Shown: one piece after another, positions 46,074 to 56,796 of the stretch | How the letters are laid out: each line of letters opens with the position of its first letter | How positions within the stretch are numbered: the first letter of the stretch is position 1 | Assembly (NCBI GenBank): GCA_013822265.1 | Contig: PNKD01000002.1 | Span: 28,563 to 92,562 of the forward strand | Reading direction: 5' to 3' | DNA length: 64,000 bases | DNA from: Leptothrix sp. (in: b-proteobacteria) | GTDB taxonomy: Bacteria > Pseudomonadota > Gammaproteobacteria > Burkholderiales > Burkholderiaceae_C | The notes under the pieces: model-generated | Told to the model about the DNA's origin: nothing | What the model saw: only the letters and a program-made list of their open reading frames with translations | Databases searched by the model: none | Program-made: the position numbers and the translations under genes

Positions 46074-47810
46074 ATGCTCGTCGACCCCAAGGAAGCTGCC
46101 GCTGCTGCGCAGGCCCCCGCGCAGCGCCAGCGCATCCGCCTGGGCGACGTGCTGGTGCAGCAGAACCTGGTGTCGGCCGAGCAGCTCGACCGGGCGCTGC
46201 AGCAGCAGCGCGGCACCGGCAAGAAGCTGGGCCGCATGCTCATCGACGCCGGCCTCATCACCGAAGAGGCGCTGGCCCACGGCCTGGCGCGCCAGCTGCG
46301 CGTGCCGGTGGTCAACCTCAAGAGTTTCCCGCTCAAGAGCGAGACCGTGCGCCTGCTGCCCGAGAGCCCGGCGCGGCGCCACCGCGCCGTGGTGCTGGAG
46401 GACAAGGGCGACCAGCTGCTGGTCGGCTTCGTCGACCCGCTGGACCTCTTCGCCTACGACGAACTGACGCGCCTGCTCAAGCGCCAGCTGCGCATCGCCG
46501 TGGTGCCCGAGAGCCAGCTGCTGCCGGTGCTCGACCGCCACTACCGGCGCACCGAAGAAATCACCGGCCTGGCCAAGGCGCTGGAAGAGGACATCGGCGA
46601 CGCCGTCGACTTCGGCGCGCTGCAAGCCAGCGTGGGCCAGGAAGGCGCGCCCGTGGTGCGCCTGCTGCAGAGCGTGTTCGAAGACGCGCTGCAGGTCGGC
46701 GCGTCCGACGTGCACCTCGAGCCGCAGGAGGGCGGCCTGGTGATCCGCAGCCGCATCGACGGCATCCTGCAGACCCAGACCACCGCCGACAAGCGCATCG
46801 CCGCGGCACTGTCGCAGCGGCTGAAGCTGATGGCCGCGCTGGACATCTCCGAGAAGCGCCTGCCGCAGGACGGCCGCTTCACGCTGCGCCTGCGCGAGCG
46901 CAACATCGACGTGCGGCTGTCGACCTTGCCTTCGCAGTACGGTGAGTCGGTGGTCATGCGGCTGCTGGGCCAGGGCGACGCGATGCGCCGGCTCGACGAG
47001 ATCGGCATGCCCGCCGACATGCTGCAGCGCTTTCGCGAGATCCTCGGTCGCCACTCGGGCCTGGTGCTGGTCACCGGCCCCACCGGCTCGGGCAAGACCA
47101 CCACGCTGTATGCCGCCTTAGGCGAGATGGACGCCGAGACGCAGAAGATCATCACCGTCGAAGACCCCATCGAATACCGCCTGCCCGGGCTGACCCAGGT
47201 CCAGGTCAACGACAAGATCGCGCTCGATTTCGCACGCGTGCTGCGCGCCACGCCGCGCCAGGACCCCGACGTCATCCTGGTGGGCGAAATCCGCGACGCC
47301 GAGACGGCCGAGATCGGCCTGCGCGCCGCCGTCACCGGGCACATGGTGCTGTCGTCGCTGCACACGCGCGACGCCGTCGGCACGCCTTTCCGGCTGCTCG
47401 ACATGGGCGTGCCGGCCTTCATGGTGGCGAGCTCGCTGCAGGCCGTGATCGCGCAGCGCCTGCTGCGCAGGAACTGCGAGAACTGCGCCGAGCCGCACAC
47501 CGCCACGCCGCAGGAAGCCGGCTGGCTCAGCGCCATCGGCGGCGAAGGCACGGCCGGCGAGCGCACGCTGCGCGGCCGCGGCTGCTCGTCATGCAACGGC
47601 ACCGGCTACACCGGCCGCCTGGGCGTCTACGAGATGCTCGAGATGGACACCGGGCTGGCCCAGGCCGCCACCCACACCGACCCGGCGCACTTCACGCGGC
47701 TGGCGCGCGAGAAGATGGCCGGCAAGACGATGGCGCACCGGGCGCTGAACCTGGTGCTGTTCGGCACCACGTCGGTGGCCGAGGCCATGCGCCTGGCCAG
47801 CGAGTCCTGA
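46074..47810 (+). CDS. mshE: MSHA biogenesis ATPase MshE (GspE/PilB family, N-terminal MshEN domain)
   Basis: RLGDVLVQQNLVSAEQLDRALQQQ and KLGRMLIDAGLITEEALAHGLARQ; Walker A GPTGSGKTTTLYAAL; CENC...CSSC. Confidence 0.9.
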   Translation: MLVDPKEAAAAAQAPAQRQRIRLGDVLVQQNLVSAEQLDRALQQQRGTGKKLGRMLIDAGLITEEALAHGLARQLRVPVVNLKSFPLKSETVRLLPESPARRHRAVVLEDKGDQLLVGFVDPLDLFAYDELTRLLKRQLRIAVVPESQLLPVLDRHYRRTEEITGLAKALEEDIGDAVDFGALQASVGQEGAPVVRLLQSVFEDALQVGASDVHLEPQEGGLVIRSRIDGILQTQTTADKRIAAALSQRLKLMAALDISEKRLPQDGRFTLRLRERNIDVRLSTLPSQYGESVVMRLLGQGDAMRRLDEIGMPADMLQRFREILGRHSGLVLVTGPTGSGKTTTLYAALGEMDAETQKIITVEDPIEYRLPGLTQVQVNDKIALDFARVLRATPRQDPDVILVGEIRDAETAEIGLRAAVTGHMVLSSLHTRDAVGTPFRLLDMGVPAFMVASSLQAVIAQRLLRRNCENCAEPHTATPQEAGWLSAIGGEGTAGERTLRGRGCSSCNGTGYTGRLGVYEMLEMDTGLAQAATHTDPAHFTRLAREKMAGKTMAHRALNLVLFGTTSVAEAMRLASES

Positions 47811-47812
47811 CG

Positions 47813-49048
47813 GTGCAGTCCTACGCCTGGCGTGGCCGCAACCACCGCGGCGATCTCATCGAAGGCCGCGTCGACGCCGAGACCGAAGACGCGGTCGCCG
47901 CACAGCTGCTGTCCACCGGCGTCACGCCGGTGCAGATCACGGCCAAGAGCACGCGCCTCGACGCCCCCGAGCAGAACGGCTGGCAGGCCTTGCGCGCCGC
48001 ACCCGTGAACGACCACGACACCTTGCTGTTCTCGCGCCAGATGCACACGCTGCAGCGCGCCGGCGTGCCCATCCTGCGTGCGCTGGCCGGGCTGCAGGCC
48101 TCGACCGACAAGCGCTCGCTGATCCTGCTGCTGGTCGACCTGCGCGCCAGCCTCGACCAGGGCCGCGAACTGGCCACCGCGATGGCGCGCCACCCGGCGG
48201 TGTTCTCGCCCTTCTACGTCGCCATGATGCGGGTCGGCGAAATGACCGGCAAGCTCACCGAGGCCTTCGCCCGCCTGGCCGAGCACATGGAGTTCGAGCT
48301 CGACGTGCGCGCCCGCGTCAAGCAGGCGCTGCGCTACCCGATCATGGTGATGGCCGCCATCGCCATCGCCATGGTGGTCATCAACGTCTTCGTCATCCCC
48401 ACCTTCGCCACCGTGTTCGCCGGCTTCAAGGCCGAGCTGCCGCTGATGACGCGGGTGCTGCTGGGCGTCTCGGCCTTCACCGTGCGCTGGTGGCCGCTGC
48501 TGCTGGCCGGGGCCGTCGCCGCCGGCTGGGGTTTGCGCGCCTGGCTGGCCACGCCCCGGGGCCGCTACCGCTGGGACAAGTTCAAGCTGCGCCTGCCCGT
48601 GGCCGGGCCCATCGTGCTCAAGGCCACGCTGGCGCGCTTCGCGCGCAGCTTCGCGATGGCGCAGAGCAGCGGCGTGCCGATCACGCGCGCCATGACGGTG
48701 GTGGCGCAGACGGTGGACAACGCCTTCATCGGCGAGCGCATCGAGCAGATGCGCGACGGCGTCGAGCGCGGCGAGAGCATCTCGCGCTGCGCCGCCGCCG
48801 CCGGCGTGTTCACGCCCGTGGTGCTGCAGATGATCGCCGTGGGCGAGGAGACCGGCGAGCTCGACACCCTGCTGGTCGAGATCGCGCAGATGTACGAGCG
48901 CGAGACCGACTACGCCATCAAGGGCCTGTCGGCGTCGATAGAGCCGCTGCTGCTGGCCATCATCGGCGTCATGGTGATGGTGCTGGCGCTGGGCGTGTTC
49001 CTGCCGCTGTGGAACCTGGGCCAGGCTGCCGCCGGCCGCGGCGGCTGA
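47813..49048 (+). CDS. mshG: MSHA biogenesis inner-membrane protein MshG (GspF/PilC family)
   Basis: VQSYAWRGRNHRGDLIEGRVDAETEDAVAAQL; FSRQMHTLQRAGVPILRALAGL; two GspF-type domains. Confidence 0.9.
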   Translation: MQSYAWRGRNHRGDLIEGRVDAETEDAVAAQLLSTGVTPVQITAKSTRLDAPEQNGWQALRAAPVNDHDTLLFSRQMHTLQRAGVPILRALAGLQASTDKRSLILLLVDLRASLDQGRELATAMARHPAVFSPFYVAMMRVGEMTGKLTEAFARLAEHMEFELDVRARVKQALRYPIMVMAAIAIAMVVINVFVIPTFATVFAGFKAELPLMTRVLLGVSAFTVRWWPLLLAGAVAAGWGLRAWLATPRGRYRWDKFKLRLPVAGPIVLKATLARFARSFAMAQSSGVPITRAMTVVAQTVDNAFIGERIEQMRDGVERGESISRCAAAAGVFTPVVLQMIAVGEETGELDTLLVEIAQMYERETDYAIKGLSASIEPLLLAIIGVMVMVLALGVFLPLWNLGQAAAGRGG

Positions 49049-49220
49049 GCCGGGCATGGCGCACGACGTGACAAGACACACGCGCCGGCGCCGCCGCGTC
49101 GTGCGCAACCGGGCTCAAGTCACCGGGCCGCCCTCCGATATGCAGTCCATACCACTGCGGCGCTGCCAGAGGTGGCGATCGTCGGCCGAGGTCTATCAGC
49201 AGTCCTACCCAGAGGTTCCC

Positions 49221-49601
49221 ATGAAGAAGTCCACCCAGTCAGGTTTCACGCTCATCGAACTCGTGATGGTCATCGTGCTCATCGGCGTGCTGGCCGCCGT
49301 GGCGCTGCCCAAGTTCGTCGATCTCGGCAAGGACGCCAAGGTCGCCGCGGCGCAGGGCATTGCCGGTGCGCTGGCATCGGCCGGCGCCATCAACTACGCC
49401 GCCAAGAAGGCGGGCAATGCCGCGGGCATCACCATCGCCAGCTGCGCCGCCGTCGGGCCGCTGCTGCAGGGCGGACTGCCGGCCGGCTACACCATCACCG
49501 CCGTGGGCAGCGAACCCACCGCCGACGTCACCGTCTCGTGCAAGGTCACGCTGGACGCCGACGCCACCGTGTCCTCGACGTTCAGCATCACGGGCGTCTG
49601 A
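49221..49601 (+). CDS. MSHA major-type pilin (MshA/MshB-like)
   Basis: MKKSTQSGFTLIELVMVIVLIGVLAAVALPKFVDLGKDAKVAA; prepilin site G|FTLIE. Confidence 0.87.
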   Translation: MKKSTQSGFTLIELVMVIVLIGVLAAVALPKFVDLGKDAKVAAAQGIAGALASAGAINYAAKKAGNAAGITIASCAAVGPLLQGGLPAGYTITAVGSEPTADVTVSCKVTLDADATVSSTFSITGV

Positions 49602-49641
49602 ACTCAGGCCGGGCCATCGCGGCCTGGCCACGCCCGATCGC

Positions 49642-50109
49642 ATGGCCAAACCACGCCGCCACGAAACCCGCCGCCAGGCGGGTTTCACCCTGGTCGAGCT
49701 GATCATGGTCATCGTCATCACCGGGGCGCTGGCGGCCGTGGTGCTGCCGCGCGCCCTCGACCTCGCGAGCTGGCGGCTGCGCGCCTTCGGCGATGAGCTG
49801 CTGGCGCAAGGCATGGCCCTGCAGCGCCTGGCGCTGGTGCAGCGCCGGCCCGTGGTGGCCACCATCACCCCGGGCGGCGTGAGCTTCGATTACGCGGCCG
49901 GCGGCAACCTCGCCAGCCTGCCCTGCCCCGCGTCGGCCAGCCCCTGCATCGCCGAGGCCGGCACGCGCAGCGTGACCTTCAACGCGGCGCACAGCGGCAG
50001 CGCCGCCACCTCCACCGGCAGCGCGCTGCCGGTCACGGTGGCCAGCGGCAGCTACTCGCGTCGCTACCAGATCGAGACGGAAACAGGCCTGTTTCGGGCC
50101 CTTCCTTGA
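49642..50109 (+). CDS. mshC: MshC-like minor pilin
   Basis: RQAGFTLVELIMVIVITGALAAVVLPRALDLASWRLRAFGDELLAQGMALQRLALVQRRPV. Confidence 0.8.
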   Translation: MAKPRRHETRRQAGFTLVELIMVIVITGALAAVVLPRALDLASWRLRAFGDELLAQGMALQRLALVQRRPVVATITPGGVSFDYAAGGNLASLPCPASASPCIAEAGTRSVTFNAAHSGSAATSTGSALPVTVASGSYSRRYQIETETGLFRALP

Positions 50110-50167
50110 CCGATCGCGCCCGGCGGGGCGTCCCTAGCATCGCCCGAGGTTCATACCGAAGGCCCAG

Positions 50168-50794
50168 ATGTCCGCGTCCGCCCGCCCCCGTGCCCTGCCC
50201 GCTGCCCGCCGCGGCGCCGGCGTGCGCGCGTGCGGCGGGGTGCAGGCACGGGCCCGCGCGCGCGGCCTGTCGCTGATCGAGCTGCTGATCTTCATCGTCG
50301 TCGTCGGCGCTGCGCTGGCCGGCATGCTGACGGTGTTCAACCAGGCCACGCAGGCCAGCGCCGACCCCGCACTGCGCCGCCAGGCGCTGGCCATCGCCGA
50401 GTCGCTGCTCGAGGAAGTGCAGCTGATGCCCTTGACCTTCTGCCGCAGCGACGACGCCAAGGTCGAGACCGCCACCAGCGCCGCCGGCTGCGCCGGCACC
50501 GCCGAGGCCATCGGCCCCGAAGGTGGCGAGAACCGCTTCGCCACGCCCACCTTCGACAACGTCGACGACTACCACGGCTACACCATGGCCGGCATCGTCG
50601 ACATCAACAGCACCGCCGTCGCGGGCCTGGCCGGCTACGGCGCCAGCGTCGCCGTTGCCGCCGCCGACCTGGGCAGCATCACTGCCGCCAGCGGCGATGC
50701 GCTGCGCATCACGGTCACCGTCACCGGCCCCGGCGGCACCCGCATCAGCCTCGACGGCTACCGGAGCCGGCATGCGCCGAACGCATCGCTCTGA
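50168..50794 (+). CDS. mshD: MshD-like minor pilin
   Basis: RARGLSLIELLIFIVVVGAALAGMLTVFNQATQASADPALRRQALAIAESLLEEVQLMPLTFC. Confidence 0.82.
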   Translation: MSASARPRALPAARRGAGVRACGGVQARARARGLSLIELLIFIVVVGAALAGMLTVFNQATQASADPALRRQALAIAESLLEEVQLMPLTFCRSDDAKVETATSAAGCAGTAEAIGPEGGENRFATPTFDNVDDYHGYTMAGIVDINSTAVAGLAGYGASVAVAAADLGSITAASGDALRITVTVTGPGGTRISLDGYRSRHAPNASL

Positions 50795-51614
50795 GCACGG
50801 CTTCACCTTGATCGAGTCGATCCTGGTGATCGTCATCACCGGTGTGCTGACCGCCGTCGTCGCGCGCTTCATCGTCTCGCCGGTGCAGGCCTACCTGGGC
50901 ACGGCGGCACGTGCGGGGCTGGTCGACCAGGCCGACCTGGCGCTGCGCCGCATCGGCCGCGACCTGCGCATCTCGCTGCCCAACAGCGCCCGCGTCAGCG
51001 CGTCGGGCCTGAGCCTGGAGCTGATCCCCACCACCGGCGGCGCGCGTTACGCCACCGAAGGCGCCGGCGCGCTGAACTTCGGCACCCTGGACACCAGCTT
51101 CGGCGTCGTCGGCCCGCCGCTGGCGCTGGGCGCCGCGCAGGAGCTGGTGTTCTACAACCTAGGCCCCGGCATCACCGGCTCCGACGCCTACGCCGCCAAC
51201 GGCAGCGCCGGCGAGCAGGCGAGCTCGAACCGCCGCACCAGCACCAACGCCGCCGGCAGCGCGACGACGATCAACCTGTCGTCGCTGGCCGCGCTGCCGG
51301 CGGCCGACTTCGCGCCGCCCTACCGCGTGCTGGCCGTGGCCAGCCCGGTGAGCTACCGCTGCGACCTCGGCGCCGGCACGCTGACGCGCCACCAGGGCTA
51401 CGGCTTCGCCGCCAGCCAACCCGACCCGCCCGCCGGCGGCAGCAGCGCGCTGCTGGCCCAGGGCGTCACCGCCTGCAGCTTCAGCGTCGACGGCACGCTG
51501 GTGGCCGCGAGGGCCTCGCTCGTCAGCCTGCGCCTGACGCTCGCCGCCGATACCTCGGCCGGCGCCGAGAGCGTGACGCTGCACCATGCGGTCTACGTCG
51601 ACAACCTGCCCTGA
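50772..51614 (+). CDS. mshO: MshO-like minor pilin
   Basis: MRRTHRSEHGFTLIESILVIVITGVLTAVVARFIVSPVQAYLGTAARAGLVDQADLALRRIGRDLRISLPNS. Confidence 0.85.
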   Translation: MRRTHRSEHGFTLIESILVIVITGVLTAVVARFIVSPVQAYLGTAARAGLVDQADLALRRIGRDLRISLPNSARVSASGLSLELIPTTGGARYATEGAGALNFGTLDTSFGVVGPPLALGAAQELVFYNLGPGITGSDAYAANGSAGEQASSNRRTSTNAAGSATTINLSSLAALPAADFAPPYRVLAVASPVSYRCDLGAGTLTRHQGYGFAASQPDPPAGGSSALLAQGVTACSFSVDGTLVAARASLVSLRLTLAADTSAGAESVTLHHAVYVDNLP

Positions 51615-51618
51615 GGCG

Positions 51619-52107
51619 ATGTGCACACGCCCGCCACAGGCCCACGGCAAGGCCCTCGACCAGGGCCAGCGCGGCTTCACGATGCTGTCGGTGATCTTCA
51701 TCCTCGTCGTGCTGGCGGCGCTGGGCGCGGCGCTGGCCAGCATCAGCGTGCGCCAGCAGTTGGGCTCGGCTGCAGAGATCCAGTCGGTGCGCGCGCTGCA
51801 GGCGGCTCGCGCCGGTCTCGAATGGGCAGCGTTCCAGGTGCTGCGCAACCCGGCGCCGCCCGCCGCGCCGCCGGCCTGCTTTGCAGCCACCAGCTTCACG
51901 CTGGCCGGGATTGCGGGCTTCACGGTCACCGTCAGCTGCACGCGCACGCCCGCGTCAGGGACGGTGAGCGACGGCGCGACCAATCTCGCCTTCTACGAGC
52001 TGCGTGCCAATGCTTGCAACGCGCCCAGCGCAGGCGCCTGCCCAGCCAGCGGCACGCCGCAGCCGAGCTACGTCGAGCGCCAGCTCGGCTGGACGCTGAA
52101 GCGATGA
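51619..52107 (+). CDS. mshP: MshP-like minor pilin
   Basis: GQRGFTMLSVIFILVVLAALGAALASISVRQQLGSAAEIQSVRALQAARAGLEW. Confidence 0.8.
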   Translation: MCTRPPQAHGKALDQGQRGFTMLSVIFILVVLAALGAALASISVRQQLGSAAEIQSVRALQAARAGLEWAAFQVLRNPAPPAAPPACFAATSFTLAGIAGFTVTVSCTRTPASGTVSDGATNLAFYELRANACNAPSAGACPASGTPQPSYVERQLGWTLKR

Positions 52108-55100
52108 GCGCGCGCCAGGCCCTCTGTTTGGGCGCGCGGGCGCAGCGTCTGCTGCGCCTGGCCGCCGCAGCGCTGCTGGGGCTGGCCGCGAGTGCCGTGC
52201 AGGCCCAGACCTGCACCACCTGTTCATCGGTGGCCTCGGGCAACTGGAACGCCACCGCCACCTGGGGCGGCTTCACGCCCGCGACCACCGCCACGGTGAC
52301 CATCAACAACGGCCACACCGTCAACCTCAACGTCGACGCCACGGTCGCCCGCGTCTACACCAACAGCGGCGGCACGCTCACCGGCACCGTGGGCGCGGCC
52401 AAGACGCTGACGATCAACGGCGGCACCGACCCCGACGTCAGAAACAACGGCGCCATCGAGTTCCAGGTCCGCAGCGGTGGCGCCACGCTGCCTCTGGGCT
52501 ACATCAGGCTCAGCAGTGCCAGCCTGCAGTGGTCGGGCAGCGGAGTCTGGAACCTGTACTCCATCGACATCGTCAACCGCTCGCTGAGCTTCGCCACCGG
52601 CACCGCGGCCACCATCCAACTGGGCGGGCCAACCCCGCTGACACGCACCACCGGCACGGTGACCGCGCAGGTCGGCATGACCTTCAACTTCAACGGCCTG
52701 GGCAACCAGGCCATCCCGAGCACGGGCTTCGCGCTGCAGCACATCCGCACCAGCGGCTCGGGCACCAAGACCGTGACCACGGCGCTGCCCGCGACGAGCG
52801 TGGGCACCGTCACGGCCGCCAAGGGCATCACGATCGAGGCCGGCACCACCTGGGACGGCGCCACCAACAATCCGATCGTCAACGTCGGCGGCAACCTCAG
52901 CATCGCCGGCACCTTCCGGGCGGGCAACGGCCTGTACAGCTTCAACGGCACCACCGCGCAGGTGCTGAGCGACGTCAACGAGACCGTCATCCCGAGGATG
53001 ACGATGAACAACCTCAGCGGGCTGAGCCTTTCACGCACGCTGCGCGTCACGACACAGCTCACGCTCACACGCGGCCAGCTGACGAACCAGGGCACCGGCG
53101 TCGAGGTCTTCGTCGATGCCAACTACGTCAGCTCGACCGTGCCCTTGAGCCGCAGCACGACACTGGCCAACAAGGCCTGGGTGGTGGGCAATCTGCGCCG
53201 GCGCGTCACGAATTCGACGGCCTTCAACTTCGATGTCGGCGACGCCACCACCTACCGGCCCATCACCGCCGTCGCGTTCGCGTCGGTCACCTCGCCGTTC
53301 AGCGTCACGGCCTCGGCGAGCACGGTCGCGGGCGACCACCCGAACCTGGCCAGCTCCGGCGTCAACCCGGCGCGCAGCATCAACCGCTACTGGACATTGA
53401 CCAACCGGGGCCCAGGCAGCCCGTTCACGAGCTACACCGCCACCTTCACCAACGTGGCCGGCGACGTCGACAGCGGCGCCGACACCGCCAACTTCATCGC
53501 CGTGCGCCGGGACGGTGGCAGCTGGACACGCGAGACCGTCAACAGCAACACGGCGACGACCAGGCGCGTCATCAACGCCACCGGCTTCGGCGACTTCGCC
53601 TTCGGCAGCGCCAATGTCGACCACTACGAGCTGTCGCTGCCCAGCCGGTCGCTGGCCTGCCAGGCCTCGACGGTCACCCTGATCGCCTGCACCGACGCGA
53701 GCAGCCCGTGCACCAGCCCGGCCAACTTCGTCGCCGGCCAGACCGCCACGCTGGCGGCCGGCGGTGGCGCCACGCTGGGCGCGACCAGCGTGGCCTTCGA
53801 CGCCGCCGGCGTGGCCCGAACGACGCTGAGCCAGCCGGCAGCCACCGACGGCGCGGTGAGCACGGTGACGCTGGCGGGCGAATCGCTGCCCGCCGCGCAG
53901 TCGCGCCGCTGCTGCCCCGACGGCGCCAGCTGCGTGACGGCCAACAGCTGCAGCACCACCTTCAGCACCGCCGGCTTCATCCTCTCCGGCAGCGCCGGCG
54001 GCGCCGCCACCACGCTGCCGACGCAGACCGCGGGCACCGCTTCGGCCGGCTTCGTGCTGCGCGCCGTGAAGACCAGCACCACGACGCAGGCCTGCGAAGC
54101 GGCGCTGAGCGGCGCGGCGACGGTCGACTGGGCGCTGCGTTGCAGCAACCCGACCACCTGCTCGGCAGGCAACCTGATGACGGTCACGGGCAGCAGCGCC
54201 GTGGCCGTGTCCAGCACCTCGAACGCGGTACCCAGCGTCTACACGTCGGTGCCGATGAGCTTCGACACCAACGGCAATGCGCCGTTCAGCTTCAACTACG
54301 CCAACGTCGGCCTGGTGAGCCTGTACGTGCGCAAGCTGGCCGGCGGCCCGCTGCTGGCCAGCCTGGCCGTCGCCTCCAACAGCTTCGTCGTCAGGCCGGC
54401 CGGCTTCGTCATCTCCGGCGTCAAGCAGACGGCCGCGCCGCAACTCGCCAACCCGGCGGCCGCCGGCGCCGCCGGGGCGAAGTTCGTCGCCGCCGGCGAG
54501 GCCTTCGGCGCCACCGTCACGGCCGTCACCCGCAGCGGCGCCGCGGCGCCCAACTTCGGCAACGAGACCACGCGTGAAGGCGTGCTGCTCAGGCCCACGC
54601 TCGTCGCCCCTGCCGGCGGCGCCGCGGGCACGCTGGCCAACGCCACCGTGGCCGGCACCGCCTTCAGCGCGGGTGCTGCCAGCGTCAGCAACCTGTCGTT
54701 CAGCGAGGTCGGCATCGTCACTTTGACACCGAGCGTGGCCGACGGCGACTACCTCGGCGCCGGCAACGTCACCGGCACCACCACCGGCAACATCGGCCGC
54801 TTCGTGCCGGCCAAGTTCGCGCTCAGCGCGGGCAGCGTCACCCACCGCAGCGGCCTGGCCTGCGCACCGGCGTCGGCCTTCAGCCACCTGGGCGAGAACT
54901 TCCGGCTCGGCTTCACGCTGACGGCACAGAACCTCGCCGGCGCGACGACCACCAACTACCGCGGCAGCTTTGCCAAGCTCGACCCCGCGGCGGCCGCGGG
55001 CTGGAACCTCGTCGGCATGGACGGCAGCACGGTGTTCTCGGCGGCCAGCGGCCGGCTCACGCTGGGCAGCGCCACCGGCAGCTGGAGCAACGGCGTCGCC

Positions 55101-55763
55101 GCCGGCATCACGCTCACCGCCAACGCCGCGCGCGCGGCCGCCGCCGACGGGCCCTTCAACGCCACCTTCGGCATTGCGCCGATGGACAGCGACGGCGTCG
55201 CCATCACCGCCTACGACCTCGACACCGACAGCCCGGCCAACGGCGCCGACCACGCCGCCGTGGCCGCCGTGGCGCTGCGCTTCGGCCGCCTGCGCCTGGC
55301 CAACGCCATAGGCGCGGCCGACCGCCCGCTCAACCTGCCGGTGACGGCGCAGTACTGGAACGGCACCAGCTTCGCCACCAACACGCTGGACAGCTGCACC
55401 ACGGTGCCGGCCACTGCGGTGAGCCTGGGCAACCTGCGGCGCACGCTCACCGCCGCCGACACCGCCGTGGCCAGCCCGGTCGCGGTGAGTGGCGGCCTGG
55501 GCGCGCTGCGCCTGGCCGCGCCCGCCGGCGGCCACCGCGGCACGCTGGACGTGGCGCTCAGCCTGGGCAGCGCGGCGGCCGACGCGTCGTGCCTGCAGCC
55601 CTGGTCGCCCGGCAGCGGCGACGCCGCCACCGCGGGCGTCAACCTGGCCTTCCTGCGCGGCGCCTGGTGCGGCAGCGCCTACGACAAGGACCCCGCCGCG
55701 CGCGCCAGCTTCGGCCTGCAGCGCGGCCACGACGGCCTGATTTACCGACGGGAGAACTACTGA
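52104..55763 (+). CDS. mshQ: MshQ-like large extracellular protein with DUF6701-type C-terminus
   Basis: Signal peptide; GNWNATATWGGFTPATTATVTINNGHTVNL; C-terminal VTHRSGLACAPASAFSHLGENFRLGFTLTAQNLAG; position after mshP. Confidence 0.85.
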   Translation: MSARQALCLGARAQRLLRLAAAALLGLAASAVQAQTCTTCSSVASGNWNATATWGGFTPATTATVTINNGHTVNLNVDATVARVYTNSGGTLTGTVGAAKTLTINGGTDPDVRNNGAIEFQVRSGGATLPLGYIRLSSASLQWSGSGVWNLYSIDIVNRSLSFATGTAATIQLGGPTPLTRTTGTVTAQVGMTFNFNGLGNQAIPSTGFALQHIRTSGSGTKTVTTALPATSVGTVTAAKGITIEAGTTWDGATNNPIVNVGGNLSIAGTFRAGNGLYSFNGTTAQVLSDVNETVIPRMTMNNLSGLSLSRTLRVTTQLTLTRGQLTNQGTGVEVFVDANYVSSTVPLSRSTTLANKAWVVGNLRRRVTNSTAFNFDVGDATTYRPITAVAFASVTSPFSVTASASTVAGDHPNLASSGVNPARSINRYWTLTNRGPGSPFTSYTATFTNVAGDVDSGADTANFIAVRRDGGSWTRETVNSNTATTRRVINATGFGDFAFGSANVDHYELSLPSRSLACQASTVTLIACTDASSPCTSPANFVAGQTATLAAGGGATLGATSVAFDAAGVARTTLSQPAATDGAVSTVTLAGESLPAAQSRRCCPDGASCVTANSCSTTFSTAGFILSGSAGGAATTLPTQTAGTASAGFVLRAVKTSTTTQACEAALSGAATVDWALRCSNPTTCSAGNLMTVTGSSAVAVSSTSNAVPSVYTSVPMSFDTNGNAPFSFNYANVGLVSLYVRKLAGGPLLASLAVASNSFVVRPAGFVISGVKQTAAPQLANPAAAGAAGAKFVAAGEAFGATVTAVTRSGAAAPNFGNETTREGVLLRPTLVAPAGGAAGTLANATVAGTAFSAGAASVSNLSFSEVGIVTLTPSVADGDYLGAGNVTGTTTGNIGRFVPAKFALSAGSVTHRSGLACAPASAFSHLGENFRLGFTLTAQNLAGATTTNYRGSFAKLDPAAAAGWNLVGMDGSTVFSAASGRLTLGSATGSWSNGVAAGITLTANAARAAAADGPFNATFGIAPMDSDGVAITAYDLDTDSPANGADHAAVAAVALRFGRLRLANAIGAADRPLNLPVTAQYWNGTSFATNTLDSCTTVPATAVSLGNLRRTLTAADTAVASPVAVSGGLGALRLAAPAGGHRGTLDVALSLGSAAADASCLQPWSPGSGDAATAGVNLAFLRGAWCGSAYDKDPAARASFGLQRGHDGLIYRRENY

Positions 55764-55764
55764 A

Positions 55765-56781
55765 ATGAAATTCCAGCTTCCGTGGCGCCGCGGCGAAGGC
55801 CAGGGCGGCCTCGTGCTCGCCAGCCACGCCGACGCGCTGGCCTGGGTGCGGCGCGACGGCGGCCTGCGCTGCGGACTCGAGCTGCGCGGCAGCGACAGCG
55901 CGCACGACTTCGAGCGCCGGCTGCGCGACCTGGGCCTGCCGGCGACGAAGGCGCTGGCCGTGCTGCCGCTGCACGACAGCCAGCTGGTGCAGGTTGATGC
56001 CCCGGCGGTGCAGCCCGAGGAACTGAAGGCCGCGGCGCGCTGGAGCGTCAAGGAGCTGGTCGAAGGCCGCGTCGACGAACTCACCATGGACGTGATGCCG
56101 GTCGGCGACGACCGGGCGCGGCCGCACAGGCAGATCTTCGTCGCTGCGGCGCGCAACAGCGCGGTGCGCGAGATCGCCGAGCGCACGAAGGCCGCAGGGC
56201 TGGAGCTGGAGGTGATCGACATCGCCGAGAACGCGCAGCGCAACCTGCTCAGCGCCGTCGCCGAGTCCGAAGGCCTGCTGGCCCGCGCCACCGCCGCGCT
56301 GATGCTGCACGGCGAGCAGTGCCTGCTCACCATCTGCGCCGGCGGCGAGCTGTACTACGCGCGCCGCCTCGACTGGGACGGCGTGGCGCTGGCACCGGCC
56401 GCGCCCGCTGGCGCCGCCACGCCGGCGATTCCCGTTGACCTGGAATCGATGGACTTCATCGACTACGGCGCCGCCGACGACAGCACGCGCACGCAGGACG
56501 CCGACGACGCTCCGCGCCTGGTGATCGACCTGCAGCGCTCGCTCGACGTCTGGGAGCGCTCGTGGCCCGAGCTGCCGCTGGCCGGCCTGTGGGTGCAGCT
56601 GGGGCCCGAGTCGGCCAACCTGGCCGGCCTGCTCGAGCGCGCGCTGGGGCTGGCCGTGCACGTGCTCGACCCCGAGCGCGTGTTCCCCGGCTTCGAGGCC
56701 GCCGCCGCCAGCCCCGCAGTGCGCCAGGCCGTGTTGCCGCTGCTCGGTGCGCTGCTGCGCACCGAGACGCGAAAGCTTTGA
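55765..56781 (+). CDS. mshI: MshI (PilM-like)
   Basis: MKFQLPWRRGEGQGGLVLASHADALAW; ATKALAVLPLHDSQLVQVDAPAVQPEELKAAARWSVKELVEGRVDELTMDVMPVG. Confidence 0.85.
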   Translation: MKFQLPWRRGEGQGGLVLASHADALAWVRRDGGLRCGLELRGSDSAHDFERRLRDLGLPATKALAVLPLHDSQLVQVDAPAVQPEELKAAARWSVKELVEGRVDELTMDVMPVGDDRARPHRQIFVAAARNSAVREIAERTKAAGLELEVIDIAENAQRNLLSAVAESEGLLARATAALMLHGEQCLLTICAGGELYYARRLDWDGVALAPAAPAGAATPAIPVDLESMDFIDYGAADDSTRTQDADDAPRLVIDLQRSLDVWERSWPELPLAGLWVQLGPESANLAGLLERALGLAVHVLDPERVFPGFEAAAASPAVRQAVLPLLGALLRTETRKL

Positions 56782-56796
56782 GGACGCTGCAATGAA

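Noticed and set aside
53031-56333. 1100-aa reverse ORF opposite mshQ/mshI
   Set aside because: GC-rich antisense artefact; the sense frame is a coherent MshQ/MshI pair.
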